A DNA stretch of 64,000 bases from Bombella favorum. GTDB lineage: Bacteria; Pseudomonadota; Alphaproteobacteria; Acetobacterales; Acetobacteraceae. The translations under genes and the position numbers were made by a program. The notes below the pieces were generated by a model. It made no database searches. It worked only from the letters and a program-made list of their open reading frames with translations, and was not told the DNA's origin. Position 1 is the stretch's first letter; each line of letters begins with the position of its first letter. The DNA is taken from NCBI RefSeq assembly GCF_014048475.1, contig NZ_NWUS01000001.1:744001-808000 (forward strand), in the 5' to 3' direction. Positions 1 to 7,938 of this stretch are shown here, one piece after another.

Positions 1-866
1 ACAGAGGATGGCATTTCCCCATATGCAGGATGCCGCCCATGCCACCAGCCAAACAGCAGGCCAGACAGCAAAGCCCCGCCACCACTGCCCAGCGTGATAG
101 AGACACCCCCTAATCGGACAACCACCAGCCCGAGCATCAACCCCAGTGCCATGCCCAGCATGTTATAAACAAGGTCCGTAGCGACAGGTAGCGCAGCTTG
201 CCGGGATGCTTCTTCATCCTGAATAGCCGGAAGAGCATTTTCCTCTACTTCCTCCTCCGGCAATGAGCCCGCCTTCAGCGCATCATCCCGCATGTTGCGA
301 CGCATAACGAGCGGCAGGATATTCACACAAAAAATGATAGTCCCGATAGACCCAAAAATATACGTCACAGCGTAGCCTACAGCGACATGAGCCTGCATCT
401 GCTGCACCTGCGCCAGTGGCAAGCTCAACTTCTCCAAAGCGGAACTAGCCGTGCCGATAATGGCAGACTGTGTCAGCCCACCAGCCGCCAAACCGGCTGC
501 CATGCCCTTATCCAGATGAAACAGCCGCCCCACTCCGACCACCGTCACAAATGCGCTGATCGCCATAATGGCAGCCAAAGCAACCTCCCTGAGAGATTGC
601 CGCCCTAATGACCGAAAGAACCCCGGCCCGCTCCGGTAGCCTACCGCATAGATGAACAGAACAAACAGTACGGTTTTGAGGCTGGAACCAATATGCACGC
701 CACATTGGCTAATCAGCACGGCCATCAGCAATGACCCAGCCACACCTCCGAGCTGGAACACCCCGACCTTGATACGCCCAACCCAGCAACCGAGACCAAC
801 TGATAGGAAAAAAGCCAGCTCCGGATTTTCTGCAAAAAGATGCGACAGCCCATGATACAGAAACAT
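1..866 (-). CDS. aspT: Aspartate:alanine antiporter family protein (partial)
   Basis: This is the N-terminal 288 codons of an inner-membrane exchanger of the AspT/YidE type, which swaps an amino acid such as aspartate for its decarboxylation product. Translation from the ATG at 866 gives hydrophobic helices rich in Gly/Ala, a Gly-rich stretch (GLAAGGLTQSAIIGTASSA) and the family-like run VQQMQAHVAVGYAVTYIFGS, then a charged cytoplasmic loop (EEEVEEN) before more helices. The frame stays open to the left edge, so the C-terminal half lies outside. A GGAG/AAGG ribosome site sits about 7 bases before the ATG. The exact substrate cannot be read from the sequence. Confidence 0.85.
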   Translation of the reverse strand, partial: MFLYHGLSHLFAENPELAFFLSVGLGCWVGRIKVGVFQLGGVAGSLLMAVLISQCGVHIGSSLKTVLFVLFIYAVGYRSGPGFFRSLGRQSLREVALAAIMAISAFVTVVGVGRLFHLDKGMAAGLAAGGLTQSAIIGTASSALEKLSLPLAQVQQMQAHVAVGYAVTYIFGSIGTIIFCVNILPLVMRRNMRDDALKAGSLPEEEVEENALPAIQDEEASRQAALPVATDLVYNMLGMALGLMLGLVVVRLGGVSITLGSGGGALLSGLLFGWWHGRHPAYGEMPSS

Positions 867-896
867 CCCGTGACCTTCTCTCCAAACAGCTTTTAA

Positions 897-928
897 GAAA
901 GCCGGACTGTTTTTCTAGTCGGGCTTTC
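897..928 (-). promoter_or_regulatory. Leader hairpin upstream of aspT
   Basis: Twelve-base arms (897-908 and 917-928) pair with one mismatch around an 8-base loop, 31 bases before the aspT start. No T-run follows on the minus strand, so it is not a classic terminator. It could be an RNA leader element or an operator. Confidence 0.35.
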
Positions 929-1044
929 TCCTCCATGTGCGCTACTTAATAGTTACAGAACATTTCTGCCAGAGAGTTAGAACCGTCAAGCTTACTCGGG
1001 CACACAATAAAAGAACTAGAATAGCACCAGGAAAACGCAGTCAT

Positions 1045-1084
1045 AAAAAAAGCCACCACGCTCATAGAGCGATGGCGGCTTTTC
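1045..1084 (-). terminator. Rho-independent terminator of the 1097-1612 gene
   Basis: On the minus strand a hairpin with arms built on GCC, CC and CGCTC is followed by seven T. It begins about 13 bases after the stop codon of the gene at 1097-1612. Confidence 0.75.
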
Positions 1085-1096
1085 TACAGCCCCGCT

Positions 1097-1612
1097 TTAC
1101 TGAGCAGCTTTGAAGATTTCTTCAAGATGCTCAAGGGACACAGCTTCCCGGGTATCGGGGATGGGCTTACCTGCCTGGTCCAGCTTCTCGATCTCGTAGA
1201 CGATGAAGCCCTCATCATCATAATGAACATCAATGACGACAAAACGGTCAGAGGCTTCACCCTCGCCACGATGTTCTTCCGTCTTCACCAGCTGCTGATC
1301 CTTCGCAAAGGGAAGGTCTGCCAGCTTTTCTTCATCAATCTGGCGGACAGCATGGTTCCATTTTTCATAGGTCTCCCGAATAGCCGCATAGATCGCTGTA
1401 ATATCGGGAAACTCTTCCACATCTTCCGTGGTGGTGACATCGACCGTGGCGATGTCTGAGCCAAAATTAGCCTGCACCTGATAGGACTCAGGCGCAATAG
1501 ACTGCACAGCCTCCAGAATGCGCTCGAGGAACTCAGGCCCATACATGGATGAGTTGAAATTCAGCATCTTGGAACGATCAAGAGTAACACTGATTTTGGC
1601 AGTTGTGGCCAT
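1097..1612 (-). CDS. Protein of unknown function, 171 aa
   Basis: I do not recognise this family. The acidic, soluble 171-residue protein has no signal peptide and no membrane segment. It begins MATTAKISVTLDRSKM, has a helical middle (AAIRETYEKWNHAV) and an acidic C-terminal half (VVIDVHYDDEGFIVYEIEKL). The ATG at 1612 follows a strong AGGAGGGG ribosome site, so it is preferred to an in-frame upstream start at 1702. The gene is flanked by its own terminator and a 365-base spacer, so it is probably transcribed alone. Confidence 0.7.
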   Translation of the reverse strand: MATTAKISVTLDRSKMLNFNSSMYGPEFLERILEAVQSIAPESYQVQANFGSDIATVDVTTTEDVEEFPDITAIYAAIRETYEKWNHAVRQIDEEKLADLPFAKDQQLVKTEEHRGEGEASDRFVVIDVHYDDEGFIVYEIEKLDQAGKPIPDTREAVSLEHLEEIFKAAQ

Positions 1613-1977
1613 GGCCCCCTCCTGGATAAAAAAATTGCCAGAGCACACTCTACCAAAATAGGCCGTTTCACACAGCCCCCTTAAAGGCCAGCCCCTTTGC
1701 ACGCATCACCCCTCCCATACGAGAAAGGCCTTTTTCCCTGATGAATACTGGCAATTCCTGCCATGATTACCGAAAGTTAGCGCCATGTTACAAAAACGTA
1801 ACATGACATAAATGTGCTTCCCAACAGCAAAAACACCCCTCTTATTCGCACGCCCCTTCACAACAGCCTCATAACGACCGTTCTCTCATAGTAAGTCGAT
1901 GCAAGTGAATTTTACTGTTCCGGTTTCGTTATGAATGCCCTAGTCTACCCTTCTGGAAGACAAGGAGACACTCCCTC
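1613..1977. other. Intergenic region with a palindrome
   Basis: This 365-base divergent spacer holds the 5' end of the 171-aa gene on one side and the start signals of the relic permease on the other. An AAGGAG ribosome site survives about 10 bases before 1978. Apart from the palindrome at 1784-1805 I see no gene here. Confidence 0.6.
1784..1805. promoter_or_regulatory. Perfect palindrome, candidate operator
   Basis: Two perfect 8-base arms, CATGTTAC and GTAACATG, flank a 6-base A-rich spacer (AAAAAC). It lies about 170 bases before the relic permease start. Arm length and spacing suit a dimeric regulator, but I cannot name one. Confidence 0.5.
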
Positions 1978-2220
1978 ATGAGTACAGGCCAGCAAACAAC
2001 ACCCTCTTCTTCTCAGGTAGATGACAGGCATAACGGCAAACGAACCGACGATGACTACCCCCTCCGTTACGCACCGAGCCATTATCGCCGCTGGTCGCCC
2101 GCAACGGTAGCTATTACAGCTCTAGGTGGTATTGCCTATCTGGCCGACTTCTCCATCGGTGCCTCCATCGCCCTCTCTTATGGAACATGGAACGCCATTC
2201 TGGGTATTCTGGTGGCGGGA
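1978..2220 (+). pseudogene. N-terminal remnant of an NCS1 (cytosine/purine-type) permease
   Basis: The first 81 codons encode a polar N-terminus followed by YAPSHYRRWSP and a first transmembrane segment (ALGGIAYLADFSIGASIALS). This resembles the N-terminus of long NCS1-family nucleobase permeases. The similarity stops at GILVAG near 2220, where the reading frame runs into the antisense strand of a ureC fragment and ends at 2280. Full-length members have roughly 450-550 residues, so about five sixths is gone. Start codon and ribosome site are intact. A full-length NCS1 permease exists separately at 50593-51957. Confidence 0.7.
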
Positions 2221-2376
2221 CCTGTTCCCCCACCTACGAAGGTTGTAACCCCAGCGGCGAGGGCTTCTTCAACCTGCTGAGGGCAAATATAGTGAATGTG
2301 ACTGTTGACCCCGCCCGGCGTGACGATGCGCCCTTCCGCAGCGATGATCTCCGTTCCCGGCCCGATGATAATGCCC
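2211..2376 (-). pseudogene. ureC: Urease alpha subunit (ureC) internal remnant
   Basis: Minus-strand translation gives [18 protein letters not shown], then [19 protein letters not shown] and GGGTGPAT. These match the conserved UreC segment around the two nickel-binding histidines (HIH). Only about 55 of some 570 residues remain. It has no start, and the downstream sequence is replaced by antisense NCS1 permease sequence. The junction falls in a 10-base stretch at 2211-2220 that reads as both VAG of the permease and PAT of UreC, which suggests a microhomology-mediated deletion or rearrangement. Confidence 0.8.
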
Positions 2377-2697
2377 ATCCCGCTGGATGCTCAGCCTGTC
2401 CCGCACATGCAGCCGTTGCAGCTGCTCCCCAGAGCTACAGCGGCCTAAAATACGACTCTCGTAAAAAAGAAAGCTGGCCGTATCTGCCATCTCCACAGCC
2501 ATGAAACGCTCCAACCGAGCCCCATTAAAGAAAATGGTCCCATGAGGCAACCATTCCAGTCGGGAATGTGGAGCTAGATGGTAGATTGTCCGGATCACAG
2601 CGGGCGGGTCTTCCGAACGGACACGGGCGCTGAGCGTGAACGTGCCTTCCGCCCTTTGCAGAGACACTCCTGCCCCCCCACCTACAACCATTGTCAC
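2374..2697 (-). pseudogene. ureD: Urease accessory protein (ureD/ureH) remnant
   Basis: The minus-strand frame shows SRLEWLPHGTIFFNGARLER, followed by a stretch ending ESRILGRCSSGEQL and [10 protein letters not shown]. This fits the middle of UreD, the urease nickel-insertion chaperone. The usual N-terminal portion is missing, and after RDG the sequence changes frame and becomes UreC. ureD precedes the structural genes ureABC in many urease operons, so one deletion from ureD into ureC, removing ureA and ureB, explains the arrangement. The product cannot be functional. Confidence 0.7.
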
Positions 2698-2928
2698 GCT
2701 CTCCCATCCACCATTTCTTTAATGGCCAGATATGAAAGAACCATCATATCAGGACAGAGACAATCCAGACACACCCTAAAAGGAAACAGACATAATACAT
2801 GGTGATTAATAAATAACAACAAACCATATAATATAATATTTATGCATATTTATTACGCTAATTTCATATTCTATTTAATGTGCTGGTAACATTGTTATTA
2901 GACACAGGGCTTTCAAAATATCTTGTTC

Positions 2929-2946
2929 CATCACGATCAAGTGATG
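2929..2946. promoter_or_regulatory. Short inverted repeat before the chemoreceptor gene
   Basis: Perfect arms CATCAC and GTGATG are separated by six bases, 26 bases before the preferred start at 2973, in an AT-rich region. It could be a 5' UTR hairpin or an operator. Confidence 0.35.
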
Positions 2947-2972
2947 ATTAAATAATGCCTAACGGGGATAGC

Positions 2973-4484
2973 ATGTCTAACTTTTCAGCCATCATGACTA
3001 ATCCAAAAGAACGCTTTGAGGATACTGACGATCTGAAATCCCGGCTGCATTTTCTCAAGCTGGGGGAACGGGACTGTCTGGCTATCCGCCGTATTGAAAA
3101 ATATGTTAACCGATGCCTGCCCAAAGCCCTTGATGCGTTTTATGACACGGTTCGCCAAGAACCGCATACAAGAACTTTCTTCAGTTCAGAAGCACAGATA
3201 CAGAAAGCCAAACAGGCACAGCTCACCTATTGGAAGAATATTTCAGCGGCTAATTTCGGCCTGCAATATGCCAATACCGTCCGCCAGATTGGTCGTACCC
3301 ATGCCAAAATTGGGCTGGAACCACGTTGGTATATTGGCGGCTACGCCCTTCTACTGACCTCCATCATTACAGATGTTACAACTCAGTTAGCCCCCCCGGC
3401 ACCGCTCCTACCCTCCAAAATGCCCTTTTCCAAGCTGACGGAATCCCTTGCCAGCCTCTGCAAAGCCGTCTTTTTGGACATGGAACTCACCATTTCCATC
3501 TATATTGACGAGGCCAAGCAGCTCAATAAAGAGGAAATGAACAAGCTTGATGAAGCTATCGAGCAGGAGCGGCGGTTTGTCACAGAGCGATTTGGGTACA
3601 TTATTGATGCGCTCGCCAACAAAAATCTCTCGCACACGGTAGAAGGGGATTTCCCCAACACCTACCTCCCCATGCGCGACAACCTCAATCGTGCCATCTC
3701 ATCGCTCTGTCAGACACTCCATACCATCAGCGAAGCGACAGAAAGCATCGACAATACAGCCGATGAGATCAACAGCGCTGCCCAGGACCTCGCCCAGCGT
3801 ACGGAACGGCAGGCAGCCTCTGTTGAGAAAACAGCCGCCGCCGTAGAGCAGATCACCGCCACCGTCTCCTCCACCGAGGCCCGTGTTAGTGAGGCCACCC
3901 AGTTCGTGGAGGAGTGCCAAACTATTACGGAACAATTCGGCACCATGATTCGCCGTGCCAGCACAGCCATGGAAGAGATCGAACGTTCTGCCGAAGCCGT
4001 AAACAAGATTACAAACGTCATCTCCAACATCGCCACGCAAACCAATCTACTGGCACTGAATACCGGCGTGGAAGCTGCCCATGCGGGAGAGGCAGGCAGT
4101 GGCTTCCGTGTTCTGGCGCAGGAAATCCGCAAATTGGCCAACCGGGTTGGCGATGCCTCCGAAGAGGTCAAAGACCTCATCACCACGTCTCAGACCCACG
4201 TCAGTTCTGGGTCCACCATCATGAAAGATGCCAGCGGCGCCATCGACACCATCATCTCCAGCGTGGCCAATATCGGTACACACCTCAAAGAAATCTCCAA
4301 GGCAACATCCGAGCAAGCATCGGCCCTACGGGATGTCAACGGGGCTGTCGTCACCATTGATCAGGGCACACGGGAGAATGCCGCCATGGTGGAAGAAACC
4401 TCTGCGGCAACCTCCAACATGGCGCAGCGGACACGCCAGCTTCGCCAGCTACTGAGTGAATTTATCCTTCAGGATCGGAGGTAA
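2973..4484 (+). CDS. Globin-coupled methyl-accepting chemotaxis protein (HemAT-like)
   Basis: This is a soluble 503-residue sensor with no membrane segment. Residues about 20-185 form a protoglobin-type heme domain; the run IGRTHAKIGLEPRWYIGGY carries the expected proximal histidine. A linker with a coiled coil leads to a chemoreceptor signalling domain over about residues 255-500, with the hairpin tip IATQTNLLALN followed by VEAAHAGEAGSGF and QEIRKLANR. Such proteins bind oxygen through heme and signal to CheA/CheW. The ATG at 2973 has a GGGGA ribosome site, whereas an in-frame ATG at 2955 has none. No che genes lie in the window, so its signalling partners are elsewhere or absent. Confidence 0.9.
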   Translation: MSNFSAIMTNPKERFEDTDDLKSRLHFLKLGERDCLAIRRIEKYVNRCLPKALDAFYDTVRQEPHTRTFFSSEAQIQKAKQAQLTYWKNISAANFGLQYANTVRQIGRTHAKIGLEPRWYIGGYALLLTSIITDVTTQLAPPAPLLPSKMPFSKLTESLASLCKAVFLDMELTISIYIDEAKQLNKEEMNKLDEAIEQERRFVTERFGYIIDALANKNLSHTVEGDFPNTYLPMRDNLNRAISSLCQTLHTISEATESIDNTADEINSAAQDLAQRTERQAASVEKTAAAVEQITATVSSTEARVSEATQFVEECQTITEQFGTMIRRASTAMEEIERSAEAVNKITNVISNIATQTNLLALNTGVEAAHAGEAGSGFRVLAQEIRKLANRVGDASEEVKDLITTSQTHVSSGSTIMKDASGAIDTIISSVANIGTHLKEISKATSEQASALRDVNGAVVTIDQGTRENAAMVEETSAATSNMAQRTRQLRQLLSEFILQDRR

Positions 4485-4497
4485 CAGGAAAGAGGGG

Positions 4498-5460
4498 TCA
4501 ACGCCCCTCCAACCTGTCGGCAAGCTGCACTATGAAACGGGACAGGCGGTTAAACTCACCTCTCAGCTCGCTCATCTCCTGCCGCAACCGACTACATTCC
4601 TCCCGGGCTTGCTCTGCCTGCTGGGAAAATGATGCGGCAAGACGATATTCCTGACGAGCCTGCTGGAGGAATGCCGCCTGCAACTCCCTCATCCGGCCTT
4701 TACCCTGGATGGCATCCCGCAGCACAGTGTTGGTATAAGCAATGATGGCATCGTAGGAGAACTCTGTCTCGCTCTTGTCATCCGGCCCGCCGGTCCTGAG
4801 TGGCCTCTGATGGTAATTTGCCAAGAAATCTGGAATGATCCCCACTTCCCCCGCCAACATAAGACGCTGGAAGAAGTCCTGATCTTCCACATAAGGCAGG
4901 GTCGTATTCACCCCATCCGAGGCTGGAATGGCCGAGCGGCGGAACACTGTCGTAATCGTGCTGAGCAAACTGACATGCGCCAGAAATAGGCCATAATCAA
5001 CAATGGACCCTTCTTTACGTCCGAGGGTATCAAAACGCTTATCGAAAACGATTTGCCCCTCTTCCATATGCTCAACGATATCGTAGCTGCTTGTCGTCAC
5101 CCCCACGAACGTACCGGCCTGGTCATCATCAAGATACGCAACAGTGCGCGCGTAAAATTCTGGTTCTAACGTATCGTCATCATCGTGGATGTGGACATAC
5201 TCTTCTTTGACAAGCCCCAGCCCGATGCTCATGGCTTGCGCCCGACCTGCTGAAGTTGGGAGGTCCATCTGGACGACACGGTCTGCCTCGCTAGGGCCAT
5301 ATAGCGAGATGACCCGGAACACCTCGTCGGGATCTCCGCCATCATTAATGACGTACACACGGAAATCCTGAAAGCTCTGCCGCCGCAAACTCTCAAAAGC
5401 CCGGGCTAGGAACAGGGGACGATTCTTTGTCCGAATAATAATAGCAACCCTGTACGGCAT
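4498..5460 (-). CDS. Family 2 glycosyltransferase with C-terminal coiled coil
   Basis: This 320-residue protein has a GT-A fold. It starts MPYRVAIIIRTKNRPLFLARA, has the nucleotide-binding NDGGD near residue 40 and a metal-binding acidic cluster HIHDDDD near residue 95, then WxD-like and LPYVEDQDF elements. It probably transfers a sugar from a nucleotide sugar to a polysaccharide or lipid acceptor. The last 60 residues are strongly helical and charged (EECSRLRQEMSELRGEF), a likely coiled coil for assembly. The ATG at 5460 follows AGGAGG by 10 bases; a TTG 9 bases upstream lies too close to the ribosome site. A terminator separates it from gldA. Confidence 0.85.
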   Translation of the reverse strand: MPYRVAIIIRTKNRPLFLARAFESLRRQSFQDFRVYVINDGGDPDEVFRVISLYGPSEADRVVQMDLPTSAGRAQAMSIGLGLVKEEYVHIHDDDDTLEPEFYARTVAYLDDDQAGTFVGVTTSSYDIVEHMEEGQIVFDKRFDTLGRKEGSIVDYGLFLAHVSLLSTITTVFRRSAIPASDGVNTTLPYVEDQDFFQRLMLAGEVGIIPDFLANYHQRPLRTGGPDDKSETEFSYDAIIAYTNTVLRDAIQGKGRMRELQAAFLQQARQEYRLAASFSQQAEQAREECSRLRQEMSELRGEFNRLSRFIVQLADRLEGR

Positions 5461-5510
5461 GATCTCCAATCCTCCTGTATCAGAAACTTTACTAATCGCT
5501 CGTACCTCAC

Positions 5511-5548
5511 AAAAAAAGGCCCGGAGCCTGAAAACTCCGGACCTTTCT
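5511..5548 (-). terminator. Rho-independent terminator after gldA
   Basis: Twelve-base arms (5515-5526 and 5535-5546, one mismatch) with an 8-base loop are followed on the minus strand by a run of T. It ends the gldA transcript about 45 bases after its stop codon. Confidence 0.85.
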
Positions 5549-5591
5549 TATAAAGAGCCGTGCTTCCACAGCCCTAGCCTGTCAGGCCATA

Positions 5592-6710
5592 TTAGCCCTG
5601 ATGGGCAGCACGGTAACGCTCACCAAGAGCATTTGCTGCAACCATGGCATGATAGACATCATCCGGCGTGACCTTGAAGGGCAGGTTGCCCATTGTGTCA
5701 TTCTTATCGCAGGCAATCTCTGCCACCTTGCGCCAGTCTGCCTCCACAAACTCCTTAACCCCAAGCTCTTTGAGGGTCATCGGCAGGCCTGCAGACCGGA
5801 CAACACGCAGCACTTCCTCGATCTCTTCCTTCGGTGCATTCTCCAAAACCAGCTGGGTCAGCAGGCCGAACACCACTTTCTCACCGTGCTGAGCGTGATG
5901 GAGGTCTTCAATAACGGTCATACCGTTATGCACAGCATGAGCAGCAGCCAAGCCGCCTGTCTCTGCACCTGTACCGCTGAGGTAAATGGTTGCTTCGACC
6001 ATTTCTTCCAATGCACGGGTCGGCACCTTGTTGCGCACGGCGTCCATGGCCAGATCAACATTCTGGCAAACCAGATCGTAGCACATACGGGCCAGACCGA
6101 GCCCCGTGCGGGACGGACGCTTGCAGGACAGGTTCACACCGTCGGAATTATAGCAAGCACGGGCTTCGAAATAGGTGGAGAGAGCATCACCGATACCCGC
6201 GGCAAAGAAGCGGACCGGTGCACCGGCGATCACGCCTGTGTCAGCCACCACCACATCAGGGTTCTGCGGCAGGAAGAGATAGCGGTCAAACTCGCCCTTC
6301 TCCGTATAGATGACGGCCAGAGCAATGCAAGGAGCATCGGTAGAGGCGATAGTCGGATAAAGGATGAGAGGCAGCTTGTAATAGTGCGCCACGGCCTTGC
6401 TGGTATCCAGCGTCTTACCGCCACCAATACCGACAATCACATTAGCACCCTGCGCCTTGGCCAGCTCGCCCAGACGCTTAATCTCGGCATCCGTACACTC
6501 ACGCTGGAATTTCTCGGCCTTACCCTTCAGCCCTGCTTTCTCCAGCCCAGCAACGGATTCTTTCTGAACACGCTCAACAAAGAACTCGTCACTGATGATG
6601 AAAGCGTTATCACCAAAATCTTTTACAAAATCATGCAGCTGAGCGAGCAGGCCCGTGCCGATGATGAATTTCTTGGGGGCTGAAACGGTGCGGGGGGTTT
6701 TCTCAACCAT
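5592..6710 (-). CDS. gldA: Glycerol dehydrogenase (iron/zinc alcohol dehydrogenase family)
   Basis: This 372-residue cytoplasmic NAD-dependent dehydrogenase interconverts glycerol and dihydroxyacetone. It has the NAD-binding GIGGGKTLDTSKAVAHY near residue 97, PTIASTDAPC near residue 122 and the metal ligands of the GldA branch: Asp in GIGDALSTYFEA, His in AAHAVHNG and His in HAQHGEKV. Length agrees with the family (about 365). The ATG at 6710 is preceded by AAGGAG 9-10 bases upstream; a TTG 18 bases earlier is less likely. It is monocistronic, with a terminator behind it and a 260-base spacer to panC. Confidence 0.9.
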   Translation of the reverse strand: MVEKTPRTVSAPKKFIIGTGLLAQLHDFVKDFGDNAFIISDEFFVERVQKESVAGLEKAGLKGKAEKFQRECTDAEIKRLGELAKAQGANVIVGIGGGKTLDTSKAVAHYYKLPLILYPTIASTDAPCIALAVIYTEKGEFDRYLFLPQNPDVVVADTGVIAGAPVRFFAAGIGDALSTYFEARACYNSDGVNLSCKRPSRTGLGLARMCYDLVCQNVDLAMDAVRNKVPTRALEEMVEATIYLSGTGAETGGLAAAHAVHNGMTVIEDLHHAQHGEKVVFGLLTQLVLENAPKEEIEEVLRVVRSAGLPMTLKELGVKEFVEADWRKVAEIACDKNDTMGNLPFKVTPDDVYHAMVAANALGERYRAAHQG

Positions 6711-6969
6711 GCTCGATATCTCCTTCAAGCATATGTAAATGCCTCATTACCTCGCCACGCTACCCCCTCACCTGCTGATTGACCAGAAGCCAATCCGGGT
6801 TTTTGCATCATGCCAGCATGTATTGCCATGCATAGGTTGCAGCCATAGGACTGCTCTTGTCTTAAATGACTTTCCACGCACGAATAATAGGACAGATACA
6901 GCCCCCTTTTTTTAAGAAAGACCATTCTGTTCCATTCACTAGAAACATGAGAATTATTGCAACTTCTCT

Positions 6970-7800
6970 TCAGAACAGGGGCATATTATCAATCAGCCGG
7001 ACAGCCCCCAACTTTACAGCCAACAGGGCCAGAGCCGTTTCCTCCACCGTCTCTTCTGCTTGAAAGGTTTCCGGGTTCACCACGGTGACATAATCGATCT
7101 CCGTCAGGCCGGCCTTCACCAACACATCGCGTATGGCGTCTTCCAGAACCATGCGTCTGCGCTCCCCACCCTGGGCCAGATCACGGGCACGACACAAAGC
7201 CTGATGCAAAACTGGTGCCCGGCTGCGTTCCTCCTCCGTCAGACGGCTGTTACGACTTGAGCCTGCCAGACCATCCGCCTCCCGCCATGTTGGCAGGGTA
7301 GTGATCTCTACCGGAATATTCAGGTCCTGTACGAAACGCTGAACGACAGCGCATTGCTGGGCGTCCTTCTGCCCAAAATAGGCCCGCTGCGGCTGGACGA
7401 TATTAAAGAATTTGGTCAGCACCGTTGCTACACCAGCAAAATGACCAGGGCGTGATGGCCCTTCCAGCTCCTGCGCTACACCGCCTACATCCACCTGCGT
7501 AGCAAAACCAGCGGGATAAAACTCGGCTGCATCCGGCGTGAAGACACAGGCAAGACCCTCCTTTTGCAGTAAGGCAATATCCCTCTCTACCGCACGGGGG
7601 TAATTGGCCAGATCATCAGGAGAGCCAAACTGAATGGGATTGACAAAAAGACTGACGACAACCGCCTCATTCTCCTCTCTAGCACGCCGGACAAGGGAGA
7701 GATGCCCCTCGTGCAGAAACCCCATGGTCGGGACAAAACCGACTGTCCCAAGCTTTGCCCGCTCCTGCCGCATTTCCTGAACCGTTGTGCAGAGTCTCAT
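6970..7800 (-). CDS. panC: Pantothenate synthetase
   Basis: This enzyme joins pantoate and beta-alanine using ATP, the last step of vitamin B5 synthesis. The 276 residues show the nucleotidyl-transferase signature PTMGFLHEGHLSLV near residue 24, LFVNPIQF near 52, GHFAGVATVLTKFFN near 120, FGQKDAQQ near 145 and the KMSKS-like SSRNSRLTEEER near 180. Length is normal for the family. The ATG at 7800 follows GGAAGGAACGAC. A GTG at 7824 is in frame but has no suitable ribosome site. panB and panD are not nearby. Confidence 0.95.
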   Translation of the reverse strand: MRLCTTVQEMRQERAKLGTVGFVPTMGFLHEGHLSLVRRAREENEAVVVSLFVNPIQFGSPDDLANYPRAVERDIALLQKEGLACVFTPDAAEFYPAGFATQVDVGGVAQELEGPSRPGHFAGVATVLTKFFNIVQPQRAYFGQKDAQQCAVVQRFVQDLNIPVEITTLPTWREADGLAGSSRNSRLTEEERSRAPVLHQALCRARDLAQGGERRRMVLEDAIRDVLVKAGLTEIDYVTVVNPETFQAEETVEETALALLAVKLGAVRLIDNMPLF

Positions 7801-7938
7801 GTCGTTCCTTCCCCCAATGGCCACCTAATGGCCTTTTCCCTTCCATAGCCTGCCTGCCTCCGGTTTGTCTTCCCCGAGAGACCGGAACAGGCTAACAACA
7901 GCTCACTCCCGCAGATCACCCAACCGAACGGATCACTC

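Noticed and set aside
2955-2972. Earlier start for the globin chemoreceptor at 2955
   Set aside because: No ribosome site lies before it, while 2973 has GGGGA at a suitable distance.
5601-6683. Long plus-strand ORF of 360 codons opposite gldA
   Set aside because: It is the antisense shadow of a clear GldA gene; the peptide has no recognisable motif and the codon pattern follows the minus-strand gene.
6711-6969. Small minus-strand ORF (66 codons) between panC and gldA
   Set aside because: No ribosome site, odd composition and no recognisable features; the spacer is more likely the gldA promoter region.
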